From Alteromonas sp. ALT199 (GTDB lineage Bacteria > Pseudomonadota > Gammaproteobacteria > Enterobacterales > Alteromonadaceae): a stretch of DNA of 64,000 bases. The DNA is taken from NCBI RefSeq assembly GCF_018619335.1, contig NZ_JAHHDX010000159.1, positions 28,779 to 92,778 of the forward strand. The letters are read 5' to 3'. Of the stretch, positions 54,369-64,000 are shown piece after piece. The translations under genes were made by a program, and so were the position numbers. Below the pieces are notes generated by a model, which had not been told where the DNA came from, made no database searches, and worked only from the letters and a program-made list of their open reading frames with translations. Numbering within the stretch: the stretch's first letter is position 1; every line of letters begins with the position of its first letter.

Positions 54369-56945
54369 ATGAGACTAGATAGATTTACCAGCAAATTTCA
54401 GCTCGCGATATCCGATGCTCAATCACTCGCATTGGGGCGAGATCATCAATATATTGAACCTGTCCATTTAATGACTGCCATGCTAAATCAGCAGGGTGGT
54501 TCAGTACGGCCTTTACTTGACCAAGCAAATATCAATGTTAATGCGCTTCGTTCTGCGTTGAGTCAGGCTATTGAGCGCCTTCCGCGTATCGAAGGCATCG
54601 GAGGCGATGTTCAGTTAAGTAAAGACAGCGGCATTCTACTTAATCTTTGCGACAAGATAGCCCAGCAGCGCAAAGACGAATATATTACCTCGGAAATCTT
54701 TGTGTTAGCAGCCCTTGAAGATAAAGGGCGATTGGGTGAAATTCTTAAAAGCCTGAGTATCACTAAAGAAACCATTGAGGGCGCTATTGATGATATGCGT
54801 GGTGGACAGAAAGTGACGGACCCTAACGCGGAAGACGTGCGCCAGGCCCTTGAAAAGTTTACTACGGATTTAACCGAGCGAGCGGAACAAGGCAAACTTG
54901 ACCCAGTTATCGGAAGAGACGATGAGATTCGTCGTACCGTTCAAGTTTTGCAGCGCAGAACTAAAAATAACCCTGTGCTTATTGGTGAGCCAGGTGTGGG
55001 CAAAACGGCTATTGTCGAAGGTTTGGCCCAACGCATCATTAACGGTGAAGTACCAGAAGGACTAAAAAATAAACGTGTCCTCGCCCTAGATATGGGCGCG
55101 TTAGTGGCTGGCGCTAAATACCGCGGCGAATTTGAGGAGCGCTTAAAAGCGGTGCTCAACGAATTAGCTAAAGAAGAAGGTCGCGTGATTTTATTCGTTG
55201 ACGAACTGCATACTATGGTAGGTGCTGGGAAGGGCGATGGCGCGATGGACGCAGGGAATATGCTAAAACCTGCCCTGGCGCGCGGAGAGCTCCACTGTGT
55301 AGGTGCTACGACGTTAGACGAATATCGTCAGTATATTGAAAAAGACGCTGCGCTTGAACGTCGTTTCCAAAAAGTATTGGTAGAAGAGCCAAGCGTTGAA
55401 GATACCATTGCCATTCTTCGAGGCTTAAAAGAACGTTATGAACTTCATCACTCGGTCGATATCACAGACCCAGCTATTGTTGCGGCTGCAAGTTTGTCAC
55501 ATCGCTATATTAGTGACCGCCAGCTTCCAGATAAAGCTATCGATCTTATTGATGAAGCAGCGTCTAGCATTCGTCTGCAAATTGACTCTAAGCCGGAAGA
55601 CATGGACCGATTGGAGCGGCGAATCATCCAACTTAAGTTAGAAGAACAAGCGCTCGCTAAAGAAACTGATGATGCCAGTCACAAGCGCCTCGAAATGATT
55701 GAACTTGAGCGAGAGCAAGCTGAGACTAAATACGCTGAGCTTGAAAAAGTGTGGTTGGACGAAAAAGACGCCATGCAGGGCACCCAGACCATTAAAGGGG
55801 AGCTTGAACAAGCAAAGCTTGATTTGGAAATTGCACGACGTGCATCTGATTTAAACCGCATGTCAGAGCTTCAGTATGGCCGTATTCCCGAGTTAGAAGC
55901 TAAACTAGAGCAAGCCGCTGAAAATGAAACCCGCGAGACCACGCTACTTAAAAACAAAGTTACTGACGTTGAAATTGCTGATGTACTTTCACGGTGGACA
56001 GGTATTCCTGTAGCTAGAATGCTAGAAGGCGAGCGTGAGAAGCTGCTACGTATGGAAGATGTACTGCACAAACGAGTTATTGGACAAGAAGAAGCGGTTG
56101 AAGCGGTATCAAATGCCATTCGCCGTTCGCGTGCAGGACTTGCCGACCCGAACCGTCCTATTGGCTCATTCCTATTTTTAGGGCCAACTGGCGTTGGTAA
56201 GACTGAGTTGTGTAAAGCGCTGGCCGGCTTCATGTTCGATACTGAAGATGCCATGGTGCGTATCGACATGTCAGAGTTTATGGAGAAACACTCGGTAGCT
56301 CGCTTAGTAGGTGCTCCTCCCGGCTACGTTGGTTATGAGGAAGGTGGTTATTTAACAGAAGCGGTGCGCCGTAAGCCTTATTCAGTAATTTTGTTAGACG
56401 AAGTTGAGAAGGCTCACCCTGATGTATTTAATATTCTGCTTCAGGTCTTAGATGATGGACGGCTAACTGATGGACAAGGGCGTACCGTAGATTTCAAAAA
56501 TACGGTTGTGATCATGACGTCTAACTTAGGTTCAGATATCATTCAAGATAAGCACAATGAAAGTCAGTACGACGATATGAAAGCGTCGGTGATGAGTGTG
56601 GTAGGGCAGCATTTCAGGCCTGAATTTATAAACCGCGTTGACGACATTGTGGTATTTCACCCGTTGGGTAAAGAGCAAATTAAGTCCATTGCTAAAATTC
56701 AGCTTGCTTCGCTTAGAGCAAGGTTAGCCGAAAAAGGGTATAAACTTACTTTGTCTGCCGCTGCTATGGATAAATTAGCGGACGCTGGATTCGATCCAGT
56801 ATTTGGCGCTAGGCCGCTGAAGCGAGCAATACAGGTACAGGTGGAAAATCCACTCGCGCACCAATTACTTGCTGGTGAGTTGATACCTGAATCAACCATT
56901 CGAATTGACGCCGACGAAAACGGCTTATTTGTGGTAAGCGGTTAA
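54369..56945 (+). CDS. clpB: Chaperone ClpB
   Basis: ClpB is a hexameric AAA+ disaggregase working with DnaK. The 858 residues (E. coli 857) include the Clp-N domain, first Walker A G-E-P-G-V-G-K-T (near residue 205), the middle coiled coil at about residues 410-525 and the second Walker A G-P-T-G-V-G-K-T (near 605). The final G-A-R-P-L-K-R motif is present. A heat-shock-type promoter and a repeat element lie upstream; a strong terminator follows. Confidence 0.97.
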   Translation: MRLDRFTSKFQLAISDAQSLALGRDHQYIEPVHLMTAMLNQQGGSVRPLLDQANINVNALRSALSQAIERLPRIEGIGGDVQLSKDSGILLNLCDKIAQQRKDEYITSEIFVLAALEDKGRLGEILKSLSITKETIEGAIDDMRGGQKVTDPNAEDVRQALEKFTTDLTERAEQGKLDPVIGRDDEIRRTVQVLQRRTKNNPVLIGEPGVGKTAIVEGLAQRIINGEVPEGLKNKRVLALDMGALVAGAKYRGEFEERLKAVLNELAKEEGRVILFVDELHTMVGAGKGDGAMDAGNMLKPALARGELHCVGATTLDEYRQYIEKDAALERRFQKVLVEEPSVEDTIAILRGLKERYELHHSVDITDPAIVAAASLSHRYISDRQLPDKAIDLIDEAASSIRLQIDSKPEDMDRLERRIIQLKLEEQALAKETDDASHKRLEMIELEREQAETKYAELEKVWLDEKDAMQGTQTIKGELEQAKLDLEIARRASDLNRMSELQYGRIPELEAKLEQAAENETRETTLLKNKVTDVEIADVLSRWTGIPVARMLEGEREKLLRMEDVLHKRVIGQEEAVEAVSNAIRRSRAGLADPNRPIGSFLFLGPTGVGKTELCKALAGFMFDTEDAMVRIDMSEFMEKHSVARLVGAPPGYVGYEEGGYLTEAVRRKPYSVILLDEVEKAHPDVFNILLQVLDDGRLTDGQGRTVDFKNTVVIMTSNLGSDIIQDKHNESQYDDMKASVMSVVGQHFRPEFINRVDDIVVFHPLGKEQIKSIAKIQLASLRARLAEKGYKLTLSAAAMDKLADAGFDPVFGARPLKRAIQVQVENPLAHQLLAGELIPESTIRIDADENGLFVVSG

Positions 56946-56969
56946 CCAAACAGCCAATTCAACTACACC

Positions 56970-56998
56970 AAAGGCACTGGAGACAGTGCCTTTTTTAT
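56970..56998 (+). terminator. Terminator after clpB
   Basis: AAAGGCACTG, loop GAGA and CAGTGCCTTT form a 10-bp stem followed by TTTT. It is 25 bases after the clpB stop. Confidence 0.92.
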
Positions 56999-57068
56999 TG
57001 CCTTGTTAGTGCTTTCTCTATTAGTTTACTTACTAAAGTGAATTTAGCGCGATTGTCAGGAGTTATAC

Positions 57069-58772
57069 ATGGAAACAGCCCCAATTATTAACGCATTTAA
57101 ACGCGTACTAGGGGAAAGCAACCTAGCCGTTGGAACGCGCCAAACTGAGCACTATCGCAAAGGATGGCGGTCAGGCGAAGGCGAAGCATTGGCTGTACTT
57201 TTTCCACATACGCTAATGCAATATTGGGAAGTGCTAAAGGTATGCGTTGAATTTAATTGCATTATTATTATGCAAGCTGCGAAAACAGGTTTGACCGAAG
57301 GCTCTACGCCAAGCGGAGATGATTACGATAGACCTGTGGTGGTTATTAACACACTAGCAATGGACGATATCGTTCTAATAAACGATGGTAAACAGGTGTT
57401 GAGTTTTCCGGGCGCAACATTGTTTAAGCTTGAAAAAATGTTGCAGCCCCTTGGGCGTGCGCCTCATTCTGTAATTGGGTCGTCTTGCTTGGGGGCGTCT
57501 ATTGTTGGTGGTGTTGCTAATAACTCAGGTGGTGCGCTTGTTAAAAGGGGCCCAGCCTATACGGAGTTATCGGTATTCGCTCAAATAGACAAAAACGGCG
57601 AACTAAAGCTAGTCAATCGTTTAGGAGTAGACTTGGGCGAGACTCCGGAAGAAATTATTGAGAACCTTTCTTCAGGCAATTTTTCAAAATCTTTACCTGA
57701 TACTGGTAAGAAAGCATCAGCTAGTGATTATGAATCCATCGTTCGCGATGTGAACGCTGATACGCCTAGTCGCTTCAATGCCGACCCATCAAGACTATAT
57801 GAAGCCAGTGGTTGCGCCGGTAAAGTTGCCGTTTTTGCCGTACGCTTAGACACATTTGAAGTGCCTAAAAAAGAACAAACGTTTTATATCGGTACTAATG
57901 ATGCTGCTGTACTTACCCGTATCCGCCGAGATATTTTGTCGACCTTTAAATACCTTCCTGAAGTAGGTGAATACCTGCATAGAGAAATGTTTGATATTGC
58001 AGATGTGTATGGTAAAGATACGATATTAAGTATTGAACGTTTAGGCACTGACTCACTACCTAAAATGTTTGCACTTAAAGGGCGGGTGGATGCTGTGCTC
58101 AACAAACTGCCTTTTATGCCTGGTTACGTAAGCGACAGAGTTATGCAGTTTGGGAGTAAGTTTTTTTCTGATCAAATTCCTTCAAGTTTAAGAGTCTACC
58201 GCGACAAATACGAGCACCATCTTATTCTTAAGATGAGCGATGGCGGTATTGAAGAGGCAAAGACACTTTTAGCCAAACTGTTTACAGACGAGAAGCTAGA
58301 TGGTGACTACATTACTTGTAATGAAGAGGAAGCGTCTAAAGCCTTTTTACTGCGCTTCGCAGCAGCAGGTGCCGCGGTGCGTTATCAAATGATGCATCAC
58401 AAACAAGTAGGGGAGATTCTTGCGTTAGATATCGCTTTACGACGTAATGACGAGTTTTGGGTGGAAAAGCTTCCTGAGCACATAGGCAAGCATGTAGAAA
58501 AGCCACTTTATTACGGGCATTTCTTCTGCCATGTTTTCCATCAAGATTACATTCTAAAAAAGGGCAGCGACGCCAAAAAAGTAAAAGCAGACATGTTAGC
58601 CCTTCTAGATAGCCGTGGTGCTAAGTACCCTGCAGAACATAATGTTGGGCATTTGTATGAAGCAGAGAGCACTCTACAGCAGTTTTACAAAGAGCTAGAC
58701 CCTACCAATACCTTCAATCCAGGTATTGGTAAGATGGAAAAGCACAAACGTAATTGTTCGTGCTGTCTTTAG
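57069..58772 (+). CDS. dld: Quinone-dependent D-lactate dehydrogenase
   Basis: Dld is an FAD flavoprotein that oxidises D-lactate to pyruvate and passes electrons to quinone at the inner membrane. The 567 residues are close to E. coli Dld (571). The FAD-binding part has T-G-L-T-E-G-S-T-P-S-G and N-N-S-G-G-A-L-V-K-R-G; the C-terminal D-P-T-N-T-F-N-P-G-I-G-K-M and the Cys-rich end C-S-C-C-L are recognisable. A clear RBS (AGGAGT) precedes the ATG. It is convergent with prsT. Confidence 0.93.
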   Translation: METAPIINAFKRVLGESNLAVGTRQTEHYRKGWRSGEGEALAVLFPHTLMQYWEVLKVCVEFNCIIIMQAAKTGLTEGSTPSGDDYDRPVVVINTLAMDDIVLINDGKQVLSFPGATLFKLEKMLQPLGRAPHSVIGSSCLGASIVGGVANNSGGALVKRGPAYTELSVFAQIDKNGELKLVNRLGVDLGETPEEIIENLSSGNFSKSLPDTGKKASASDYESIVRDVNADTPSRFNADPSRLYEASGCAGKVAVFAVRLDTFEVPKKEQTFYIGTNDAAVLTRIRRDILSTFKYLPEVGEYLHREMFDIADVYGKDTILSIERLGTDSLPKMFALKGRVDAVLNKLPFMPGYVSDRVMQFGSKFFSDQIPSSLRVYRDKYEHHLILKMSDGGIEEAKTLLAKLFTDEKLDGDYITCNEEEASKAFLLRFAAAGAAVRYQMMHHKQVGEILALDIALRRNDEFWVEKLPEHIGKHVEKPLYYGHFFCHVFHQDYILKKGSDAKKVKADMLALLDSRGAKYPAEHNVGHLYEAESTLQQFYKELDPTNTFNPGIGKMEKHKRNCSCCL

Positions 58773-58794
58773 CAAAAGTATCATAATGAGAGCT

Positions 58795-61608
58795 CTAAAG
58801 GCTCTCTAACAATGCTTTAGCTTGGGGCCGCTTAAAGAAAGGACGCTCAACGTTAGCTGCGAACTCCAGTTCTTTCTTCGCTTCCTCAATTCTATTTAGC
58901 TTTGCAAGCGTGTAGCCAAGGTGGTAGCGAATGTTGGGATCGTTAGCATCCCTAGCGAACGCGTCTCTAAGCATTTTGAGACTACCCTCATAATCTCCCT
59001 GCAGAGCTTTAATATGCCCGAAGGTGTCTAGTATTTTCGACGAGTTAGGCTGCAGCTCGTAAGCTTGACGCGCATAATTTTTCGCGGAAACCAAAGACTT
59101 TTCGATATGCATGATAGCTAAACGGTTAAAGGCTTCGGCAGGATTCAGTAAGTTTGGTTCTTCAATAAGCTCTTTGTAAAGCGCTGTAGACTCGTCAAAC
59201 TCTTGAATAAAGAATAAATATTGTGCTAGCAGGTTTTTTGCCAGAAGATTGTTGTCATTTTCATCCACCAGTTTGCGCGCAGTATTCAAAAATACATCAA
59301 CAAATTCTTCGTTTAATGCGTAGTTGTAAATAGCGATAAATGCCTGCGCAAAAGTGGCGTCGATTTCTAGTGCTTTTTCAAATGCTTTGATAGCACTTTT
59401 ATCGCTCCCTTTATTTGCTGCTAACCTGCCTTTTAAAAAGTAATAAACAGGGCTTTGTTGCTGCTCACGGGGAACAGTTGTTAATAGTGACTGAGCCTTA
59501 TCGTTTTTCTGCAAGTCTAACAATAGGCTTGTATAGCGCAAAGTAACAAACGTGCTTGTATTGGCGATTTCATGAGCACGGGCCATAGCGTTCAACGCGC
59601 CATCATTATTACCAAGGTTTCCAGCTTGGTCGGCATATGCAATTAATTTACCGGCATCGTCATTGATAAAGCTCCTTACTATGCTTAGCGTTTTTTCCGC
59701 ATCGGCACGCTGATTATTTGATAGCTGAAGCGCGGCTTTACGAAGGAGATAGTCAGCATTGTCGAAGTCATCTTTAATAAGCAGATCTAAATGATATAGT
59801 GCGTTCTTAATGTCCCCCTGTTGCTGGTATAAAGATGAAATGCGCTCTCTAGCACCAATATTTGAAGGGGTGAGCGTTAATATATCAAGGTAAATTTGCT
59901 TTGCGTCTTCTACGTTGCCCGCTTTGGTTAAATTAAACGCCTTTAGCATCAGTGTTTCGTTATGCTGAGGCGATAGAGCGAGCAACTCTTCTACTAGCTG
60001 ATTGGATTTATCTACATTCCCTAAACGACTTTCTGTGGCTGCTAAATTGAATTTTGCAGGAAAGAGGGTAGGGTTCTGCGCTAGCGCCTTTTCAATATTG
60101 GTTTTAGCTTCTTCTAACTGACCCTGTCTAATCAAAATACCTGCTTTTAGGTTGTACACTTCAGCTTCGTCAGGAAAAAGCTCACTCAGTAAATTTGCGC
60201 CCTTCAAAGCACTATCAAACTGCTGCGCTTGTAAGTTCATTAGTGAATAAGTGAAAAGAAAACCTGCATTATCTTTGTAGGTAGGCAAATTCTTTTCGAG
60301 AATCGATAGCGCTTCGTCCTGCTTTCCTCTTGCAGCCATCAATTTAATTTTGAAAAGCTGAAGCTTGTTTTCGTTAGGGTATTTGTATTCAAGATTTTGC
60401 AATAGGCGTTCAGCCTTAAACGCTTTATTTTGGCGAATAAACAAATCACCTAGAAGAAGTGCAGAGTCGGGGTCTTCCATTAACGCATCTTGATGACGTT
60501 CAAGCAGCGCTAGGGCCTGTTTATCTTGTTGAGTCGCCATATAAACTTGACTCAGCATTAAAACTGCCTGTAAGTCATTAGGCTCCTGCTGCAAATAGGC
60601 ATTAAAGTCTTTTGCTGCTGTCTCCATGTTGTTGTTAAAGAAGTTAGTTAAACCGCTTATATATAACAACATGGGTTGAGAAGTTATTAGTTCAGGGTCA
60701 AGCTGCGCCATGAAGTCGTTAAGCTCTTTTAGCTTCTCGTTATCAATCGCTTGTTGGTTGTCTCTACTTTGCAGCCAGCTGTTGAGTAATATGGCGAGGG
60801 GATCGTTAGGCGTGTCTTCAATGATCTCATCAACGAATAGCTTTGCTGTATCGTAGTCTTTCGCTTCTAAATACAAATCTACAAGATTACGCAGTGCAAT
60901 AGGGTCGTCGCGGTTAAACGTTAGGGCTTTTTGTAAATGTGCGGTTGCAGCGTCGGTATCACCTTTACGGTATGCAAGTTGCCCTTTCAATCGCCAGGTT
61001 ATTGCGTTCTCTGGTTCTAAAGACATAGCTTTATCAATAAGAGAGGTCGCTTTAGGTAAATCTTCGTTTTGAAGGGCGATGGAAGCTAACCCATTTATAG
61101 CAGGTACGAAGTTGGGCGTACGGGAAATGATGGTGTTGTAGTCACGTGAGGCGCATTGCTCATCTTCCAATCTAATGCATGCTGTAGCTCGAATTAATAA
61201 CCATTCACGGTCAGCATCACCTGATAGCTTAGTTAAATCAGAGAAGTCTACAATCTCTTGATATTTATTTAGGAATAGCCATGTGTTACCTAGCGGCTCT
61301 GCCAGAAGGTTGATATCGGCACCCATTTCCAATGCTTCTACAAACTCCATCTCGGCCGCAGTAAGGTAGCCATTAATAAGTAGTATCTCGCCCATTAGTA
61401 TTTTAGCGGCTAGGTTTTCAGGGTCTTTTTGTAAGCTGTTTTTAAGGTGAATATAGGCTTCATCGTACTCGTTTTCGTTAAACGCAGTAAGCGCCTTTTC
61501 GTAGTCTTCTGACGTAGTAGCTAAGCTACTAAACGCGATAAATGATGAGGCAACTGCAGAGACAATAGCGCGTTGTATAAAACGCTTTTTATTATTAAAA
61601 AAATCCAT
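58795..61608 (-). CDS. prsT: XrtA/PEP-CTERM system TPR-repeat protein PrsT
   Basis: A 937-residue protein with a signal-like N-terminal hydrophobic stretch (residues 14-30) followed by about twenty tetratricopeptide repeats (for example A-L-T-A-F-N-E-N-E-Y-D-E-A-Y). Length, layout and its place next to PEP-CTERM genes match PrsT, which accompanies exosortase A and exopolysaccharide genes. No exosortase gene is in this window; it may lie farther right. The exact role is unknown. A terminator lies just upstream, so it needs its own promoter in the 60 or so bases between. Confidence 0.8.
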   Translation of the reverse strand: MDFFNNKKRFIQRAIVSAVASSFIAFSSLATTSEDYEKALTAFNENEYDEAYIHLKNSLQKDPENLAAKILMGEILLINGYLTAAEMEFVEALEMGADINLLAEPLGNTWLFLNKYQEIVDFSDLTKLSGDADREWLLIRATACIRLEDEQCASRDYNTIISRTPNFVPAINGLASIALQNEDLPKATSLIDKAMSLEPENAITWRLKGQLAYRKGDTDAATAHLQKALTFNRDDPIALRNLVDLYLEAKDYDTAKLFVDEIIEDTPNDPLAILLNSWLQSRDNQQAIDNEKLKELNDFMAQLDPELITSQPMLLYISGLTNFFNNNMETAAKDFNAYLQQEPNDLQAVLMLSQVYMATQQDKQALALLERHQDALMEDPDSALLLGDLFIRQNKAFKAERLLQNLEYKYPNENKLQLFKIKLMAARGKQDEALSILEKNLPTYKDNAGFLFTYSLMNLQAQQFDSALKGANLLSELFPDEAEVYNLKAGILIRQGQLEEAKTNIEKALAQNPTLFPAKFNLAATESRLGNVDKSNQLVEELLALSPQHNETLMLKAFNLTKAGNVEDAKQIYLDILTLTPSNIGARERISSLYQQQGDIKNALYHLDLLIKDDFDNADYLLRKAALQLSNNQRADAEKTLSIVRSFINDDAGKLIAYADQAGNLGNNDGALNAMARAHEIANTSTFVTLRYTSLLLDLQKNDKAQSLLTTVPREQQQSPVYYFLKGRLAANKGSDKSAIKAFEKALEIDATFAQAFIAIYNYALNEEFVDVFLNTARKLVDENDNNLLAKNLLAQYLFFIQEFDESTALYKELIEEPNLLNPAEAFNRLAIMHIEKSLVSAKNYARQAYELQPNSSKILDTFGHIKALQGDYEGSLKMLRDAFARDANDPNIRYHLGYTLAKLNRIEEAKKELEFAANVERPFFKRPQAKALLESL

Positions 61609-61651
61609 ATAAACCTTCGATATTCAGCCTAGTCACTGGCTTAAAAATAGC

Positions 61652-61678
61652 ATAAAAAAAGGTGGCTTAAGCCACCTT
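61652..61678 (-). terminator. Terminator after the first PEP-CTERM gene
   Basis: AAGGTGGCTT and AAGCCACCTT form a perfect palindromic stem (61659-61678); on the minus strand a T-run follows (A-run at 61654-61660). Confidence 0.85.
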
Positions 61679-61713
61679 GTAACGATACGTGTTTTTTAAA
61701 CGTTTTTAAACAA

Positions 61714-62544
61714 TTAAACGCGACGCTTACGTCTATATAGAACAAGACCTAAACCTAAGCTCATTAGTGCTAGAGCTCCTGGTTCGCTTACCTCATTGAT
61801 CGACTCTTCTTTTGCTTGAGAAATGCCAAAAGATGCTAGTTTGAACCCTGAACCAGATATGTCATCTATCGAGCTGTTAGGGTCAAAAAATGTGTTATAT
61901 GCCCCCACAAGCCAATATTTAGCTTCAGTCAGTGTTGGGTAAGTTACTTCATATTTGTTAAGCCCGGTGGGGTTTGTCGAAATGTTCTTATGGGTAATTG
62001 ATGTTATTGCATTTGAGGAAGCGATATCTTCCCAAGTAGTAACCGTACTGTCAGCATTTTTGAAAATGTTAATGTTATCGAAACCTACTACTGTCAACTG
62101 GTTTTCGTTACTGGCGCCAGTAAGGTAATTAAATTTGGTATTTGTAAGAGCAACCTTTTCACTAAATGAAAAAAGTACCATATCAAAATCATACTTCCAG
62201 TCCGCTTTACTGTTATCAATAGTATGCGAATCAAAAAGCTGCCCTCCATGGTCTCGATTACGCATAGACAATCCATAAGTTGCCGAATAGTCAAGACCAT
62301 TTTGTCGCACTACGCGATCATCGCCATCATAATCAGAATGCTCGGTATCTGCCCATGTCGTGTAAGAGACGTATATATCTGAGCCGTCGATTTTTATTGA
62401 ATTAGTTGTAGGTTCGAACCCTTTACTAACATTTTGAGTGATCATGTCGTACGTATACTGTTTGATCATTGAATCACTCGCGTAAGCGACTGATGTACTG
62501 ATAAGTAGCAACGACGAAAAGGATACGTTTAATAACTTGTTCAT
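61714..62544 (-). CDS. PEP-CTERM surface protein, copy 1
   Basis: A 276-residue secreted protein: signal peptide (residues 1-22, ending A-Y-A-S), a beta-rich domain, and a C-terminal exosortase signal made of V-S-E-P-G-A-L-A-L, a short hydrophobic helix and basic Y-R-R-K-R-R. The core domain shares K-Y-W-L-V-G-A-Y-N-T-F-F, H-T-I-D-N-S and F-K-L-A-S-F-G-I-S with the gene at 62726, so they are paralogues. They resemble the XDP1-type exosortase-dependent proteins. A sigma-54 promoter lies 50 bases upstream and a terminator downstream. The function on the surface is unknown. Confidence 0.85.
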   Translation of the reverse strand: MNKLLNVSFSSLLLISTSVAYASDSMIKQYTYDMITQNVSKGFEPTTNSIKIDGSDIYVSYTTWADTEHSDYDGDDRVVRQNGLDYSATYGLSMRNRDHGGQLFDSHTIDNSKADWKYDFDMVLFSFSEKVALTNTKFNYLTGASNENQLTVVGFDNINIFKNADSTVTTWEDIASSNAITSITHKNISTNPTGLNKYEVTYPTLTEAKYWLVGAYNTFFDPNSSIDDISGSGFKLASFGISQAKEESINEVSEPGALALMSLGLGLVLYRRKRRV

Positions 62545-62594
62545 AAGTATTGGCCTTACAACTTAATTTCTACAAAGAGGCAATACCTATTGAA

Positions 62595-62610
62595 TGCTAG
62601 AACTGTGCCA
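62595..62610 (-). promoter_or_regulatory. Sigma-54 promoter of the first PEP-CTERM gene
   Basis: On the minus strand TGGCACAGTTCTAGCA matches TGGCACRNNNNTTGCW at every fixed base except one T, with GG and GC correctly 12 bases apart. It lies about 50 bases before the start. PEP-CTERM genes are commonly regulated by the PrsK/PrsR sigma-54 system. Confidence 0.75.
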
Positions 62611-62673
62611 AATTTTATAATGCTGATTTTTAAGTTATTTTTATGTTTTTTTGTGGATTCTAGAGTGATGAGT

Positions 62674-62704
62674 AAAAAAAGCTGACAGGTCCTACCACCT
62701 GTCA
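62674..62704 (-). terminator. Terminator after the second PEP-CTERM gene
   Basis: TGACAGGT and ACCTGTCA form an 8-bp stem with a six-base loop; on the minus strand GC and a T-run follow. It lies 22 bases past the stop at 62726. Confidence 0.85.
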
Positions 62705-62725
62705 TTGATCTAAAGTCTAATTTTG

Positions 62726-63661
62726 TTAAACAAGTTTCTTGCGGCGCCACATAACGATGAGCGAACAAGCCATTAGAAGACCAATGGCTCCTGGTTCTGA
62801 CACTTCAGTTGTATCTGATGTGCCTGTCGTTTCGGTAATCGAGAAACCAACATTAGCAAGTTTGAAAGCGTCGTTACCAATGTATCCACCAATATTGCCA
62901 AATACTGTGTTGTATGCACCCACGAGCCAATATTGCGCTGATTCAGTAAACGCAAAATCTGCACGGTGTTCTACGTAGTCACAGTTCTCGATATCGTAAG
63001 ATGCTGAAGTAAGAGCATCTGCAACAATATCACTCCATGTATTTACACCAGAGGTTAAAGTGGAAGTGTCATTTAAGGCAGCTACTGAAACTTGACTATC
63101 ATTACTGCTATAAAGCCATGAAAAACTAGCGCCAGTTAGCGTTACTGCAGAGTCAAATGAAAGCAGTACAAAGTCATAATCACGCTCAACATTGGTCACC
63201 CCACTTTTGTAAGCAGCATTACTACCTTCATAATAGTAGTTGAGGTTGTCGATAGCATGGTCGGCACTACCATTATAATAAGCTTCGTCATTATTAGTAA
63301 TTCCATAAGCCCAGGTATTTGAGATTTTTTGTAGGTTAGCGGCAACCACTGTTTCGCCACTTACATTATTCGTATCTGAAAATGCAGACAGAGAAACGTT
63401 TACGCCATTAATTTCAACGGTTGAATTAGCTGGGTCGACACTATTGTAAACACCGTCGTCAACCAAGTCATAAGTGTTTTCGCCTAACGGTGAATTACAT
63501 TGTTTGCTCTGTCCACTATTACTACTCGATGAGCCACAATAAGAGTAATCATGCTTTTTATAATAGGTGGCAAATGCTGAATTGGCGCTCAGCGTTGATA
63601 TTGACGCTATCGAAAGTAACAGCGCAATTTTGAAAGAAAGGGTTTTGTGTAGTAATCGCAT
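62726..63661 (-). CDS. PEP-CTERM surface protein, copy 2
   Basis: A 311-residue paralogue of the gene at 61714. Signal peptide about residues 1-31 (ending S-A-F-A), then a Cys-Gly-Ser-rich stretch (S-Y-C-G-S-S-S-S-N), the shared core with Q-Y-W-L-V-G-A-Y-N-T-V-F and H-A-I-D-N, and the sorting signal V-S-E-P-G-A-I-G-L with a hydrophobic helix and W-R-R-K-K. The ATG at 63661 is chosen over a start at 63688 because AGGAAAG lies five bases before it. A small perfect hairpin is in its leader. I did not find a sigma-54 promoter here. Confidence 0.85.
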   Translation of the reverse strand: MRLLHKTLSFKIALLLSIASISTLSANSAFATYYKKHDYSYCGSSSSNSGQSKQCNSPLGENTYDLVDDGVYNSVDPANSTVEINGVNVSLSAFSDTNNVSGETVVAANLQKISNTWAYGITNNDEAYYNGSADHAIDNLNYYYEGSNAAYKSGVTNVERDYDFVLLSFDSAVTLTGASFSWLYSSNDSQVSVAALNDTSTLTSGVNTWSDIVADALTSASYDIENCDYVEHRADFAFTESAQYWLVGAYNTVFGNIGGYIGNDAFKLANVGFSITETTGTSDTTEVSEPGAIGLLMACSLIVMWRRKKLV

Positions 63662-63679
63662 AATTGCTTTCCTATATAA

Positions 63680-63696
63680 GAAGCGCAACGCGCTTC
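63680..63696. other. Small perfect hairpin in the leader of the second PEP-CTERM gene
   Basis: GAAGCGC, AAC, GCGCTTC: a 7-bp stem located just before the ribosome site on the minus strand (RBS at 63667-63673). It could limit translation or be incidental. Confidence 0.4.
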
Positions 63697-64000
63697 AAGT
63701 ACAAACCTTACAAGCGTTACACTATTTATATGCAAACACTTTTTTCGGGTAGTACTTAATTTCAACATGGACGTGTATGATATATGAACGGTGAGCTGTT
63801 TAAGGTATGTGGCCGTATACCTAGTTATTAGCGATTGTCGAGGCGAATTATGAAACTGACTTTAAGTTATCAATCTCTGAGGTTCGTCCTACTCTGATAA
63901 GATGGACACATCTAAATGTATTACACAGCTTTTTAAATGTGATATCGCTGAAATAAATATATGGAAGTTGGCTTAATTTTTACTTTGCTATGCCTACCTG
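63697..64000. other. Right-end interval without a supported gene
   Basis: About 300 AT-rich bases up to the window edge. An ATG at 63961 opens a frame (M-E-V-G-L-I-F) running off the end, but with no ribosome site I do not call it a gene. The promoter of the second PEP-CTERM gene is probably here. Confidence 0.4.

Noticed and set aside
63961..64000. Start of a plus-strand gene running off the right edge
   Set aside because: Only 13 codons are visible and there is no ribosome site.

Overview
The window reads as chromosomal core genome of a marine gammaproteobacterium of the order Alteromonadales, most likely Alteromonas or a close relative. The evidence is gene order rather than any single marker: nadB|rpoE-rseABC-lepA-lepB-rnc-era, smp-serB-radA, bamD-rluD-pgeF-clpB, nrdR-ribD-ribE-ribBX-ribH-nusB-thiL-pgpA and xseB-ispA-dxs beside sodium-type pomAB are all gammaproteobacterial blocks, and the PEP-CTERM/PrsT genes and multiple PilZ genes fit this order. 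I saw no rRNA or tRNA gene, CRISPR array, prophage or insertion sequence.

Left end (1-4.7 kb): the tail of pilY1 and a pilE-type minor pilin, probably the end of a minor-pilin operon starting outside the window. They are followed by a second set of four overlapping minor-pilin genes on the other strand (FimT/GspH-, PilW-, PilX- and PilV-like) and two further single pilin genes. Several of these proteins carry EF-hand-like calcium loops.

5-30 kb: nadE-glnB (NAD synthesis linked to the PII nitrogen signal), slyD, ygfZ, sdhE-ygfX, a MaoC-like gene, nadB, and the sigma-E envelope-stress operon with a recognisable sigma-E promoter. Then come lepA-lepB-rnc-era, pdxH, a TatD-family gene, smp, serB, a large protein with two PilZ domains, radA, a small PilZ protein and ettA.

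30-44 kb: a stand-alone lpxD, glyA, nrdR and the riboflavin block. ribB carries a GTP cyclohydrolase II-like tail without its zinc cysteines (ribBX type), and ribH is broken by a single-base frameshift. nusB, thiL, pgpA, the dxs-ispA-xseB operon and the pomAB motor stator genes follow.

44-51 kb: a five-gene minus-strand operon (NTF2-like protein, short-chain dehydrogenase, FAD oxidoreductase, DUF1365 protein, cyclopropane-fatty-acid-synthase-like methyltransferase) faces a LON-domain gene and an ECF sigma/ChrR anti-sigma pair. This looks like a singlet-oxygen or photo-oxidative stress regulon that modifies membrane lipids.

51-64 kb: bamD, rluD-pgeF, clpB with a heat-shock-type promoter separated from the gene by a 170-bp inverted-repeat element, and dld. 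The window ends with a cell-surface module: the TPR protein PrsT and two tandem paralogous PEP-CTERM proteins, one behind a good sigma-54 promoter. The strongest leads are the ribH frameshift, the interspersed repeat family (28.2 and 54.2 kb), the extra pilin cassette, the ECF/ChrR lipid operon and the PEP-CTERM pair.
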